Assembly: GCA_017506865.1 (NCBI GenBank)
Contig: JAFCMP010000445.1
Span: 496,001 to 560,000, forward strand
From: Tribonema minus
Lineage: Eukaryota > Sar > Xanthophyceae > Tribonematales > Tribonemataceae
DNA: 64,000 nucleotides
Reading direction: 5' to 3'
A program made the position numbers and the translations under genes. The notes under the pieces are model-generated. The model was not told the origin of the DNA. It did not search any database and saw only the letters and a program-made list of their open reading frames with translations. Below, piece by piece: positions 39,101-53,226 of this stretch (position 1 is the stretch's first letter; the number at the start of each line of letters is the position of its first letter).

Positions 39101-42100
39101 CTCTCTTGCTTGAAGTTCTCTGCTGCAGAGCGTCAGCAGACGCCTTATGAAATGGTACAGCCGCTTTGAGTGCTTCCAAGTAAATTACTCAGTTACTACA
39201 TATTCATGTACTACGCTCATGTCTATTTAGGGTTGGGCAAGCGCTGCTGATCGTCACCGTCCGTGCGTTGCCTGCGCCGTGGCTGCTCTGCTCTGAGCCT
39301 CTAGCGACTGGCTCAGCCCGCAGAAGGCTTCCAGGATCGCTAGAGCACACCCCCACCGCCATAGGTATGCAGGTATATAACAGCCACGCCACAGAGTAGC
39401 CCATAGGGGGGAGGGGGGGGGGGGAGGGGGGGGGCGTCAAGGTCAGGGGCTGGCGCAGGTTGCCAAGCTCAGGGGCTGCTTGAGTCACGGTGTCACAGAG
39501 CCTACCCATTGTGGAAACAGCTGCTTTGTGAGCGTGAACCCATCGTCAGCATTGGCAAACGTACACGAATCGGCGACAGCGATCAGGCATCTGGAGGCCG
39601 AGCGCATGTGAAGCATCACATTCGGAGGAAGACTTGGTGCTACGCTGACCTCAAGACGCCGATGCGCATATCTGCTGACCCTAAGGAGACTCTCGGATGT
39701 CCTCTGATGCCACAAGCAAGGAGGGGGGCAGTTGCCATACAATCTGCGTGCCGTTGAGCACTGCTTTTTCCTGCTTTCACTGTATTGCTTCATGTTGGCC
39801 AAAAGGTGACTGTACGTCGTACGACACGACGACGACAACAACTTTTTTGTCCTTTTTTTGAAAAAAAAAAATTTTAAAAGTCTGTCTGCCAGAAGGCCTT
39901 TAACAGCAGGCAAGCAGAAAAATATCTCATCACCGTTGCGGATTTGAGCACGTGCTCGTGCTCATATGGCGGCGAGAATGGCGTATCCTTCACCAGCAGC
40001 AATTCTGTCACGGGGGCGCTGCTTCGCAGTCACTTCGGCACATTGAATTGCTTAAGATATCGTTGAGCTCGGAGACCAGAAGCATTGCTAGTCATGTGAG
40101 TGGCATCAGCCGTGGGACGCTCGCCGACCATGTTGGCTACCTGCAAATGCAGCAAGCTTCGGCTGATGGGCAGCATCGCATCAGCAGCAGTGGTGGTGAC
40201 TGCAGCATCAGCAAATGCAGCAACAGCAGCGGAGAACGCTACTTCACAAGCAGCAGCAGCGGCGACAGCGGCGACGGCAGCATCCCGAAGCAGGGAGTCG
40301 TGAGCCCTCACAAAGAAGACGAGCTCTCACAAGAGCAGCACAACGAGCTGCAACACTTCAGGCGCACCCTGCGGGATGCCGCTGCGCGAGGGGACCATGA
40401 GGCAGCGCTCAAAGTCGTGCACCGGATGCGCGCCGCCGGCCTCGCGACCACGCGGGACTGGAGCGACCACGTGCGCGCGCTGGTCGTCGTGGGCAGCCTC
40501 CACGCCGCGGTGTTCGCTCTGGCAGGCCTCGTGAGGCACGGGCACCGGCCCGACGTTAAGCTCTTCCACCTCGTCCTGAGGGCGCTCAGCCACGGCAGGG
40601 ACGTGGCCATGTCCGCCGCGCTGCACGTCGTGGAGCTCATGCGGCGGTGCGGTGCGCGCCCCGACGCCAGGGCGTACGGCTACGCGCTCCGCGTCTGCCG
40701 CGGCGGCGGCAGGGAGGCCGCGCGCGGCGCCGCCGCGCTGCTGCGCGGCATGGAGGCCGACGGCGTGCCCCCCGACGCGCACACGCTCTCGGCGGCGCTC
40801 GAGGCGTGCTTCTCCGCGAGCGACTGGCGGCGCGCGCTTGCGCTCTTCGAGCAGGCAGAGGCCGACCACCCCAGTCTCATCACCGTGCACACGTGGAACC
40901 GCCTCCTGGGCGTGCTCGTCTCCGCGGCGGCGCGGAGATGGCGCGGCGCGGCGTCCCGCGCGACGCCGTGACGTACAGCCGCCTCCTGGAGGCGCACGCG
41001 CTGCGCGGCGACGAGGGCGGCGTCGCGGCGCTCGTCGCAGACATGCGCGCCGCGGGCATGGAGCTCGCTGCGCGGCACTGCTATCAGACCATACGCGGCT
41101 ACGCTGAAGGCGGCCACGCGCGGCTGGCGGAGGCGGCGCTGGAGGCGGCCGTCGAGAGCGGCGGCGCCGAGGCGTTCATGTTCATGCCGGTTCTGGCGGA
41201 GTGCAGGCGCGCGCGCGACGCGCCGCGCGCGCGGCGCTGGCTGCGGCGCGCGCTGTCCCTGGGCCTCGTGCGCGCGCCGCAGATGTGAAGCGCGGCGATG
41301 GAGGCGGCGCACGCGGCGGGCGACGACGGCGCGGCGGACGCGCTGTGGCGCGACGCTCAGGCGGCGGGCGCGGACGCGGGCGCGCCGTGCCGGTACAAGG
41401 CCATGCGGCGCAGCGGCGGCGGCGACGGCGGCAGCGGCGGCGCCGCCGAGCGCCACCTGCTCCTCGTGGACGTCGACGCGCCCGCGCCACTGCGCGGCGC
41501 GCGCGACTCGGCGCTGGACGTGAGCCGCTGCGGCCGCGGGATGACGCGCGCGGCGCTGCGCGCGGAGGCGGCGGCGCTGCGCGCCGCGCCGCCGCCGGCG
41601 CTGCGCTACGTCTTCACGGGCGCGGCGACGCAGCAGCAGCGCGAGACGGCGGAGGCGGATGTCGCGATCCTGCGCAGCGCCGGCGCGCACGTGTCGGTGG
41701 TGGGGCGCGGCGGCGCCCTGTGGAAGGCGGTGGTGCCGGCGCGCCGCGCCCCGCCGCGCGCCGCGCCGCGCCGCGCGCCGCGGCGGCGCCCGCAGCCTCG
41801 AAACCGGACCTTGGGTGAAGGTACTTCTGTGTGAGTATGTGGAGTGCGGCGGCGCAGCGCTTCGAAGTCTGCGCCCAGACGCAGCACCGGAAAAGCGCGC
41901 GTGCGACGGGGAGACTGCCGCGAGCCGCGAGCCGCCGCGCCTCGCTCCAGCTGAACTCCAGAGTGATAGCGGCCGACGTAACTAGCGTCACCGCGTCTCC
42001 GATGGGCCGCTGTAGCCATGTCAGGCCCCGGCCAGCGGCCACATCAGGCTGAATACAGCTTGCCACCTACTGGGACAGAAGTGCCTATGTATGGCCTGGC

Positions 42101-45100
42101 GGGCTGCTTCTCGTCGCGTGACGCGCGGGCGCGAAGGCTGCGCTGCAAAATCGCCGACCTTGCCGCCGCCTCGGGAGGCTCGCTCTACTTCTGTTGCTGT
42201 TGCTGGGATGCAGTCAGCGTGCAACTCTGTCCCTGCCGTTCGCTTACAAGCCTGCCACGCTGTACACCCGGCGTCACAACATGCGCTGCTCCTGGTTCCA
42301 CCTCACTCATGTGCCTTTGGGCACAGGGTGCCTTGTGGCATCAGTGGATGTGCTTCCACACTTGCACTACTTTGTATTTGAAAATTTCGCTTAGGGCGCG
42401 ATTCACCACAGATTGTGGACGTCCGGCAATCGCTACCAGAATTTACATGCACCTGGTTAACGCCTTGAGAGTGTCTCAATGCACGCTGATGATCACCTCT
42501 AAACAACATCACCAAACTCCGTTGATTCTCGCTTTGGGATGGCCTATGTCCAGCTTGCTACCGGAATCTACACCTTGAAAGTGTCTCGCACTGACGATCG
42601 CTTCTAAATAACATCGCCAAGTGGCATTCCCCCCCCCCACACTGCGTCCATATCCCCCCCCCCCCACACACACACACACACGGCTGTACCAGCCTCTCCA
42701 TGGAAGGCCGGCAATAGGCTATTGCATTTGCTGACAAACTTGAAGTTCTCAGCTGAGCCCCGGCCGTTTCAAGTTCTAACTATTTCTAACTATTGTCAGT
42801 TGTTCACACAGATGTACAAAAAATGCTAAACCCGCAATTCCAAACCCAGGCGTAGATTAGCTCCCCAGGTTAACACCTTCGTGAGCAGGTCATTGTGTCT
42901 TGTCGTACAAGGACTTTGGACACATTCACATGTAGTGGCACAGCCACGCTTCATTAGAATATTGAGCTGGGCCATAATCGTCGTCGCCTGTACCTTGAGA
43001 TCAGAAGTGACCATTGACGTCTCAGAGTGTGAGATTTGAGCGCCTGTGCGGAAGTCATACGACATGTAGATTCCTTACAGCTAGATGGCAATCATCTGGG
43101 CTTTTTCGCGCCCTGAGCGAGAATTAATAAAAAGTACTAATTAATAAAAAGTACTAACAGGAGTGGTGCGCGCTGCCTGCATCGCTCACGACGGCGAGCG
43201 CTGCCACTCCTGAGGTGGTGACGCTCATGCTGCGCGCGTGCCGGCGGCTCAGACAGCACCTACATGCACCACGAAACCACTTCAAGTACTTGAAATGCCA
43301 ACCACCTCAAGAAACCACTTCAAGTACTCGGAGGGCCACTGCCACTTCAAGTACTTGAAGTGCCAACCACTTCAAGTACTTGAATTACTTGAAGTGCCAC
43401 AAGTCACAACGCTTAGGCTCTTTTTGACGGCGCCCAACGCCAGCCCGGTGTGCCTTGCACTCAGCTTGAGACCTTTCTGCAGCGCTCACCGCTAGCCTGG
43501 CGCGTGCGTTTGTGCTGCCCGCCCGCCCCAACAGCTGCACTACACGCTGTGCGCCCCTGGAGGTGTTGTCAATACAGTGCGCATCTCGGTACCTGAACGG
43601 CAAATACGACGTTTACCAAGATGTGCATTATATCGACATCACCTGGGCGCACAACAGGTACCGAGATGCATCTTATCGTCGACACCTGGGCGCACAACGC
43701 TGGCGGCGGTGTGTTGTACATTGATGATCGCTGTCCGCCGCCGGCATGTAGTGCAGTCGAAGCACCAAGGCGCACGCCGGGCTAGCGCTAAACGCTGCCG
43801 AAAATTGAGCTGGAAAGAGGCACACCGGGCTGGCGGTGAGCGCCGCCGAAGGCTCTCGAACGTGTGCTGGGGCAGCCACCGTAACCAGAAAACAGCCCGC
43901 GCAACATATGTGTCCGGTCCGGGCTTTCGCCAGCGTCGTGAGTGCACCCGCTGGGTGAAGTCGTCTATGGGCAAATGACTCGAACCTGAACTCAAAGCGG
44001 TGACTCGGGACAGATCTGTACACGTGTTCGTGATGGCCATTGCATCGCTTTGAGGCACTGTTGCAATCGCTACAGCACCAGTTCCCAGCCTGTACTGGAA
44101 GTTCGGTTGCAAAGCCAGGGGGGCAGCGTCAGGCCTACCTGCTTTGGTGTCAAGTCCAAAACGATCAACGTCACCTGATCTGTTGCTCGCTCAAGAAGTT
44201 CACATGGGGCACGTTGAGCACACCAATAAGCACTGCCTGACCCTGGATGTGTCTGTGACTCTGGATTTGTCTGGCTTGTTGCACATGCCACCGGCAATCC
44301 CTGTATGACATAGGCCTGGCAGTCATCTTTCTTCTGAGCACGGTCGCCGGCCCAATAGTGTGTGCTGTCCTGAACAGAACCGGTGGTTCAGGGGTGCAGA
44401 GGAGATTTACTACTGCAATGTGCGTATGCGCGTTCAGCAGCGTGACAAGACTCAGAATAAGCGCAGAGTACAGTCAAACTTCAAATTGGCCCTCACCTGC
44501 GCCGCAGCCTCCGCCGCCTCCGCCTCCGCAGCAGCCGCCCGCGCCGCGAGCTTGCGTCGCAGCGCCTCAACTTCAACATGACGCTCCTCCAGAACTTCAA
44601 CGCTGTGCGCAGTGGCAACGCCCAGCTCAGCCTGCAGCGCCGCCACTTGCTCCACATGTTCAGAGGCGAGGCGCACCAGCTGCGCACGCTCGGCGGCGAG
44701 CGCGCTGCCAAGCTGAGCGCTGCCTTCAGTGACTTCAACTCTGTAAACTTCAAGTTGTGCCTCCAGCGCGGCGAGCGCCTCGTCGCGCTGCGCGAGCAGG
44801 TGCTCGAGCTGCTGCCTCTGCGCCTCCGCCTGCAGCGGATAGTTTGCGCGCAATAAATATTCAGATTTTTGGATTCTGTCAGCGGCTTTGCTTCAGTAGG
44901 TTAGCAACAACTCTTTTTGCTGCAATGCCATGGGGCACTGCGCTTGTAAGGCTAGACGCCGATCCCCTCGCGTTGCCAGGCATGTGGGATGCTGATTGTT
45001 CCAGCAACCTGGCAGCCTACCACATCGTTCCAGTACGCAACAGACTGAAATGTTTATCTGTAAAGAAAACCTGGTGCGTCCCACGCCGGGATGCTCGTGA

Positions 45101-48100
45101 GAGCCTCAACTTCTCACTTCAAGAGGCTCATGCGACAGCACGCAGCTGCGCAGGTGGACTCAAGCTGAAGGCGTCATTACGCCCTGATATCAGGCACCCA
45201 CAACAACTGCCATGTCGCCGCCAACGCACCTCAACATCTGCGGCAGCAAGCTGAGCCCGCAGCGCCGCCACCTGCGCGTCGTGCCGCGCCGCCGCCGCGG
45301 CGAGCTGCTCCCGCTGCACGCGAATCTCTGCCGTCAGCGCCGCGACGCGAGAGTCTGCGGCCTTCGCAGCAGCGCTCAGCTCTGTCACCTCAGTGCTCAG
45401 CGCTGCCGCCTGCTGGTCGCGCTCCGCCACTGTCGAGTTGGCGGCTGTTACCTCAGCGCTCAATGCTGTAGCATCAGTGCTCAGCTCTGCGATTTCAGCG
45501 CGTAGCAATGCCAGCTGCTGGTCGTGCTGCGCCACCGCCGAGTTGGCGGCTGTTACCGCAGCGCTCAACGCTGTAGCTTCAGCGCTCAGCACAGCTATCT
45601 CCGCGGTCAGCGCTGCTGTCTGCTTGTCGCGCTCGGCCACCGCCAAGTTGGCAGCGGCCACGGCAGTGTTCAGCTCTGCGACTTGTTGTTCGCGCTCCGC
45701 TGCCGTCGAGTTGGCAGCTGCCAAGGCGGCGCTTGACGCTGCCACCTCAGTGCTCAATGCTTCTGCCTCATTGCTCAGCTCTGACACCTGCCGGTCGCGC
45801 TCGGCCACCGTCAAGTTGCCAGCGGCCACGGCAGTGTTCAGCTGTGCTACTTGCTGTTCGCGCCGCGCCATCGCCGAGTTGGCAGCTGTTACCGCAGCGT
45901 TCGACGCTGTAGCAGCAGTGCTCAGCTGTGCGATCTCAGCGCGGAGCGACGCCAACTGCCGATCGTGCTCCGCCACCGTCTCCGCCAGCTGCTGCCGCGC
46001 TGCAGACTGCAACCGATGACGCAGTACGAAAGCGATGATGCTGAAAATTGCTTCTCAACCTCAGCATGCATCGCATGCATTAAGCACGGCATGCATGAAG
46101 CGCTGCAGCGACGATGACTGACGTCAGCCCTGAGGGCTAGGGTTAGGGTCAAAAGCGCGGCGACAGCAGCTCTCACTGGCAGCGCTGTAATCTCAGCGCT
46201 CGACGTTGCTACAAGCGGGCCTCGCTCTGCAGTCACCGCTGTGCCGCAGTCGTTCACGAAGCAGCTGCAAACACACAGCGCGATCGTCAACTCGCTGCGC
46301 CTCAGCACGCCTGGGGCGCTGCAGCGGCGATGAACAGTTTATGAGCACTGTCACAGCGGCGCTGCCTGGTACAGTAGCGCTGAGCACTGCTATTCCCCAG
46401 TCGCGCTGTGCCACCGTTTATATTCCGAAACGTTGAAAAGAAATCACGCATACACACTGCGTCCCCTGCTCACCTCCGCCGCCGCTGCCGCTGCCAGCTG
46501 ACTTTCCAGCGCCGCCACATCTGTGGCGTGCCGCGAGTCACCGACAGAGTCGTTGGCCAGGTCTTCAACTGAGTCACGACCCGAGCCATTGTCCGAGTCG
46601 TCAGTGCTCTCGGCGCGCGGCGCGCGTTCTTGGAGAACCGCGCCGTTCTGTTGCAGCGCCGCGACCTGCGCGTGCAGCAGCAGCAGTGGGGATGCGCTGT
46701 CAGACACATGGTATACTTAGCAGAAGGGCAGACACCTGTTATGCTTGAGTGCCAACAGATGCTATCGATAGGCGATGCTTTGTGACCACGCAACGAGACA
46801 GGCGGTTGAAGAAACACATGCATACATACGGTGTGCGCGTAGTACCATGCGGTTGACGTTGGCAAGCTCGGCGTCCGCCGGGCCTCTGCGCGTATTGTGT
46901 GACATACAGTGCTCAGCTCCGCATACAGCTACGGTAAGCTGTTTTGAAGTGGATTGTACACCCAAAGCCCAAGATCTTCCCATCCAAAGACGTGAACACG
47001 AAGGCATCATGCTCACCTGAGCAGTCGTCTCCGCCAGCAGCCGAGGCACAATTTTGTTCGAGCCACAAGCACTCCTCGCCTTCAGCAACAATTGGCGCAG
47101 AGAGCGTTGTCAGAGGGTTAAAGCGCACCTGAGCAGTTGCCTCCGCCAGCTGCGCCTCGAGCGCTGCCACCTGCTGGCCGCGCCGCAGCGCCAGCCGCGT
47201 CAGCGCCTCGAGCTCCGCCGCCGCCGCCTCCGCCGCTGCAGCATCGCTCGTCGCTGTGGCAGCAGCGCTCGGCGCTGCTGCAGCATCAGCGCTCACCGCC
47301 ACTGCAGCCTCAGTGCTTGCTGCCACTTCAGCATCAGCGGTCGTTGCCGCCGAGGGATCGGCCGTCGCTGCTGCAGCATCGCTCGTCACCGTGGCAGCAG
47401 CGCTTGGCGCAGCAACATTGCTCGTCGTTGCCGGCGCAACATCGCTCAGCATTGCTGCCGCAGCACCGCTTGACATTGCCGCTGCCGCAGCGTTTGTCGT
47501 CACAGCGGCATCAGCGCCCGTCGCCGCCGCGGAATCGACATCGCTCGATGTCGCCGCCGCAGCACCGCTCGTCGCCGCCGCAGCATCACGCGCTGCCGCC
47601 GCCGCGGCGTCGATCGTCACTGCCGCAGCGTCGCTTAATGTTGCAGCTGCAGCACTGCTCGTTGCTGCCGCATCATCGCTCAGCAGCACTGCAGCAGCGC
47701 ACGTCCCCGTTGCGGCATCGCGCGTCGGCGGTGACGCAGCGCCCTCAGCGGCCGCGGCGAGCCTCGTTTGGAGCGTTGCCACTTGCGTGTCGTGCTCGAG
47801 CGCGAGCTCCTGGAACCGCTGCCGCTGTGCATCGGCCTGCGCACGACAGGGCACATAGGTGCGTTTGGCAGGCGTCAGGCAGGCAGGTATGTATGTATGC
47901 AGCGTCATGGCTACGCTTGAAACAGTCAGGCAGGGGGGGAGGTTGTATCTTCTGCAAGTGTCAGGGCAGGCTTGAATGCACGGTGTTGATTGCTGAGGGG
48001 GGGCATCGTCATCGGCGGTCGGGCGTGCGCTGCAGGCGTGCGCGGCAGAGGCATTGCGAACAACAGGTATGTATGTATGTACATTGCTGATGCACGTGTG

Positions 48101-51100
48101 CTCCATGTGGGACGCAGGCGTCCGCAGTAGCCCTAACCCTAGCCCTTGCCCTGACCCTGCCGCCGCAGCCTGCTCGCGACGCTGCACTTCTGATTTTTCA
48201 GGGCACGTAGGCATGTACCGGTGCGCTTGCCAGCATGCACAGCAGCGTACAGAAGAGGAACAACGCGGTGCGTGCAGGCCTGCGGCTCCCGGCGCTCCTG
48301 GGCCCGTGTGTGTGCAGCAACTTCTAGGGTTAGGGTGAGGATCAGGGTGAACGCTGTCGGTGTGCATGGATGCTGGGCTGCGTCGCGGCGCCAGCGTCCG
48401 AGCTCTTGGGGTGCAGCGCAGATAACCCTAGGGTTGTGCTAGTTCGGTTGAAGGGTGGGGCTAACGTTGGCAAACTCAGGCACAGTAGCGCACACTGGAC
48501 ATTCTGCCTCTCTGCAAGCCGGCGCCACGGGCTGGCGGAAGTACCAAATTGATAATTCCAATTGGAATACAGAGCGAGGATTAATAAACAGTACCATACT
48601 GGCAGTATTGCCTCTCACTTGCCAGAGTGCGACGGGTGCAGGCACCGCACGCACTACACGGGGCAGCTGCCGCAACAAGCTTCAAGCACTGCGTTATCAG
48701 CGGTACTGCCTATCACGTGCAAGCATGTGATATGCTGCCTTCTCTTGCGAGCACGCTTCGCTTGCAAGCACGAGAGCAGGCGCCAATGCCGCACACATGC
48801 CTGAGCAGCTACCGCAACCAGCTTCCAGAACTGCCATAGTAACAGCGCTGCCTATTGCCTGCGAGCACACACCGCTTTCACATCAGAATGGCGCCGGTGC
48901 CACACACACTACCTGGGCAACTGCGGCATCAAGTTGACACTGCAGATCTGCGGCGCGCGTTGCCGCGGTGGATCCAACGTCGTTTAGCTGGCGCTGCGCG
49001 GCCACAAGCTTGCTGGAGATGGCGCCGGCGTGAGCTTCGCTTGCGCCAAGGCGTGCTTTGAGGGCAGCGATCTGCTCCTCCCGCTGCGCCAGCGCGTGCG
49101 ACGCTTCCTCCCCCTGCAGTGCGGCGACAGAGACGGTATAGGTATGTCCTGATGTCAGTTGGCATGCCACGCACCGCCTACTTCCCATGGTTAAGCTGCT
49201 TACATGCACGAGGCAGGCGCGACTTCCCGTCCATAGCACAGCACATCAATTGTACAGCTATGATTCATAGCCCCTGGTGACCATCGTGCCCTGGGCAGCT
49301 GGCTCACGTGCGCCGCCGCCGCTGCCGCCGCCGCCGCTGCCTCCGCCGTCGCTGCCGCTGCCGCCGTCGCTGTCGCGCGCTCCTCCGCCTCCGCGCACCG
49401 CTGCAGCGCGCGCTGCTGCTGCGCGCCGGCGGCGGCAGCGGCAGCGGCCTCCAGCGCGGCGATCTGCGCGGCGCGCTGCAGGCACAGCCGCGCCAGGCGC
49501 TCGTGCTCGGCGCCGCTGTCGCGTGCAGTGGCGGCGGCGGCAGCAGCGACGGCGTCGCGCTGCGCTTCCGTGGCAGCGGCGGCGGCAGCTGCGGCAGCGG
49601 CGACGGCTGTGAGCGCTGCCACGTCGTCGGCGTGCCGCGCGGCGAGGGTGCAGGCCTGCTCCGCCAGCGCGGCTGACAGCGCCTGCAGCATGGAAGCATT
49701 TTCAACATGACCAGAAGTGCGGTGTGAAACCTGCATCATCACCTTTGTTAAGGTGCGATTCAATGCAACTGGACGTTAGCGGCCAGCCCCGGGTGGGCTG
49801 TGGCCCAGCCCTGGCGCTGACATCAGCAAGGGGGCGAAATATTGCATTCTCCGGTGTGGCTGCGTGACTGCCAGAGGATGGTTTTGCACGACGCACGTCG
49901 TCATCAACTGTACGCAATCGATTGAGTCATTCATGGTGAAGCAATGTGATACAAACGATGACAGTGCCGCTGCTGCCGCTGTCTGGGCCAGAGCGCGACG
50001 TGATTGTCATGCGATCGCTCCGTGCGCGTGCCGCGCAGCGCATGTACATATACGAGTCACTAGCAGAGGATGCGGCGTCGCGCTGCACTGATGAGTACCT
50101 TGAGATATATAAAACTTCAAAAAGCTTTTTTTGTCATCCACCAGAAGCTGCTTTCAGGCCTCCCACCGCAGCAGCAGCAGCCACCACCAACTCTACTACA
50201 ATTTGCGCCTGCAGCAATGCCTGCGTCATCAACCCACCTGCGTCGCCGCCTCCGCTGCCGCCTTCGCCTCCGCCGCCGCCTCCGCTGCTGCTGCCGCCAG
50301 CTCCTCCGCGTGACGCGACGACACATTGCTCAGCTGCGCCCTACACGCGGCGAGCTCGCCTTCCAGCGCGGCGACGCGCGCGCGCGCAGCGTCCGCACCC
50401 TCCTGCAGAACTTCAACTTGCCGGTCGCGCCGCAGCGCCGCGGCGCCGCGCTGCTGCCGCTGCGCAGCAGACTCGGCGGCGGCGCTGGCAGCGCGCGCGT
50501 CGCGCTCCGATAGCGCGAATCGCAGCTGCTGCAGCTGCTGCGCGTGCTGCGCAGACGCTTCCGCCGTGCGCGCCTCCGCACAAGCCAGGTCTTGGCGGAG
50601 CGTCTCCACTTCAACTTTCAGCTCTGCCGCCGCCGCGCGCGCCAGCCGCGCCTCATGCTCTGCCACCGCTGCCGCGCTCTCCGCGCGCGCAAGCGCTGCG
50701 GCGAGATCAGCCTGCAGCGCCGCGACTATCATATCGCGCTCTGCGGCCAGCGCGTTGAGCTGCTCCCGCTGTGCAGCAAGCTCTGCGGCGGCGTCAGCGG
50801 CATGCTCATCTCGCTCCGCTAGCGCAAGCCGCAGCTGTTCCAGCCGCTGCGCGTGCTCGACAGACGCCGCCGCCTCCGCCGCGCGTGCCGCGGCGGCGGC
50901 CTCCTCCAGTTCTGCACGGATCGTCTCCGCTTCAGCTGCCGCCGCGCGCGCCGCCTGCACCTCCTGCGCCATCGCTGTTGCCACTGCCGCCGCGCTTTCC
51001 CCACGCGCCTGCGCAGCAGCGAGGTCAGCCTGCAGCGCCGCGACCTGCGCATGGCGCTCCGCCGCCAGCGCGCCAAGCTGCTCTTGCTGCGCAGCAAGCT

Positions 51101-53191
51101 CGGCAGCGGCGGTAACGGCCCGCTCATCTCGCTCCGCTAGCGCGAGCCGCAGCTCCTCCAGCCGCTGCGCGTGCTCGGCGGACGCCGCTTCCGCCGCGCG
51201 CGCGCTGGCGGAGGCCAGTTCCAATTCAGTGCGGAGCGTCTCCGCTTCAACTTCAAGCTCTGCTGCAGACGCGCGCGCCGCCTGCACTTCCTGCGCCGCC
51301 GCCGTCGCCGCCGCCGTTGCGCTCTCTGCGTGCGCGTGTGCTGCGCCAAGGTCGGCGTGCAGCGCCGCGACGTGCGCATTGCGTTTTGTGGCCAGCGCAC
51401 CAAGCTGCTCCCGCTGCGCCGCAAGCTCAGCGGCAGCGCTAGCGGCCCGGTCATCTCGCTCGGCCAGCGCGAGCCGCAGCTCCTCCAGCTGTTGCGCGTG
51501 CTCGGCGGGCGCCGCCGCCTCGGCTGCGCCTGCCGCGGCGGCGGTCGCTTCCAGTTCCGCACGGAGCGTCTCCACTTCAACTTCCAGCGCCGCCGCTGAG
51601 CTCTCTGCGCACGCCCGCGCCGCCGCGAGGTCGCCCTGCAGCGCTGCCGCCGCCTGTGCGTCACGTTGCGCGGCGAGCGCTGCCGCATCGCGCTCCGTCG
51701 CCGCCGCCTCCCGAGCGTCGTCGCGCGCCGCCAGTAGCAGCGCTATTAGCTGCTGACGTTCCGCGGCGTGCGCCTCCGCCGCCGCCGCCGCTGCTGCCGC
51801 CGCCGCCGCCGCAGTGTGCGCGCCGCCGTCCTCAGCCAGACGCTGCTGCTGCTGCTGAGCACTGACGTCCGCCGCCAGCGCCTCCGCGCGCGCCTCCGCC
51901 GCAGCCAGCTGCCGCTGCAACACCGCCACGTCATCATCCCTGGCGGCCAGCTGCGCCGCCGCGTTGCGCGTCTGCCGCTGCAGCGCCGCCGCCGCCGCGA
52001 CGACCGCCGCCTCTGCCGCCGCAAGCTGCGCGCGCAGCGGAGCCGCCGCCTTGGCTTCGTGCAGCGCGCCGCCGCCGCCATCCACCTGCTGATGAGCGCT
52101 GCTGCCTAGTTGCAGCGCTGCGACCAGCATCTGCAGCTGCGCCAGCTCTGGCGGTGTTTCTGCGTCGCCACCGGCGTCCGCTGTTGCCGGTGGCAGGGGC
52201 GCGCCTGCCGCTGCTGCTGCAGCAGCGCTGAGCTCCCGCAGCAGCTGCGCATTGTCGCCGCGCAGGCGCGCCAGCTCCTCCTGCAACGCACGCAGCCCCA
52301 CCAGGAGCTGGTGGTCCTGACGCTGATCGCGGCCGTCGCAACTCCCGCTGAGCGCTGCTGCAGATGACGCCTCGCGCGGCGGCGACCCGCCCAAGGTGGA
52401 CGGCGCAAGCTCTGCTGCCGCCATGCCGCCACCGCTGCCGCCAACGTGGAGCGCTACTGCATGTGCTGCTGCGGGATTCTGCACGACAAACTGCCCAGGT
52501 GCAGCGCGTGGCACTGCCGCCGCCGCCTGCGCCGCAGCAGCACCGCGCGCTGGCGGCTCTCGCGCACGCGCCGACGCCTGCGCTGCTGCGCTGCCGCGAT
52601 GCGCCGCCGTCGCGTCCGCGCCCGCGTCAGCCGGCTCCGGTTGCTGAGCGCCGAGCTGCAGCAGCGCCGCGCGCAGCGCAGCACGCGTGCCCCTGTCCTC
52701 CTCCGCCTGCGCCGCCAGCGCCGCGGCGTCTGCCTCGAGGCGCGTCAGCTCGCGCGCGAGGTGGATGTTGTCGCCCGCGAGCGTGTCGTTCTCGCGCGCT
52801 AGCGCCGCCACCTCCTTCCGCAGGTGCCGCTCCACATGCTTCAGCGCGCGTAGCTCCTCCGCCGCTGCCGCCGCCGCGCCGACGGCGCTGCTCCCGCTGC
52901 CGCCATCGCCGTCGCTGCTGCCGCGATGTGCGCGCAGCTCTGCCGACTCGTCAGCGCGGGGCGCAGCGCTTTCAGGCGCTGCTGTGCCAATGAGCGGTGC
53001 TGCGGCGTTGCGCTGCGCACCATCACCAAGGCGTGCTGCGAGCGCGGCCTTCTCACGTGCCAGCTGCTGCACGCCCGCCACCTGGCGCTCCAGGCGGCGC
53101 AGCTGCGCGCGCAGCCGCTCGTTCTGCGTGCGCAGGCTCTGCTCTGCCGCAGCGCCGCCGTCATCGCCGCCGCCGCCGCCGCCGCCGCCGT

Positions 53192-53226
<35 letters not shown>

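Larger units (their letters stand above)
41835..44496. other. Right part of the large coiled-coil intron
   Basis: No conserved coding sequence was recognised. It holds a C-run plus (CA)n at 42629-42682, a family-A repeat at 43055-43157, an array of CTTCAAGTACTTGAA boxes at 43274-43400 and a diverged hairpin at 43575-43690. If the giant gene is really two genes, the missing 3' end and 5' start must be in 37403-44496. Confidence 0.5.

Noticed and set aside
41286-41288. TGA in the PPR gene as a selenocysteine codon
   Set aside because: PPR proteins have no known selenocysteine position and a frameshift lies upstream, so decay or error is simpler.
40327-41690. Minus-strand frames opposite the PPR gene
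   Set aside because: They are Arg-rich shadows. The plus strand carries recognisable PPR units.
42018-42578. A 186-codon plus-strand frame after the PPR gene
   Set aside because: Cys- and Thr-rich composition, no coding bias in its second half and no recognisable motif.
50326-51756. A 476-codon plus-strand open frame rich in Ala, Ser, Arg and Cys
   Set aside because: It is the reverse-strand shadow of coiled-coil exon 3. The minus frame shows clean heptads and splice sites; this one shows none. The same applies to plus frames at 30294, 32151, 33498, 34758, 45393, 47137, 52687, 52997 and 55501.
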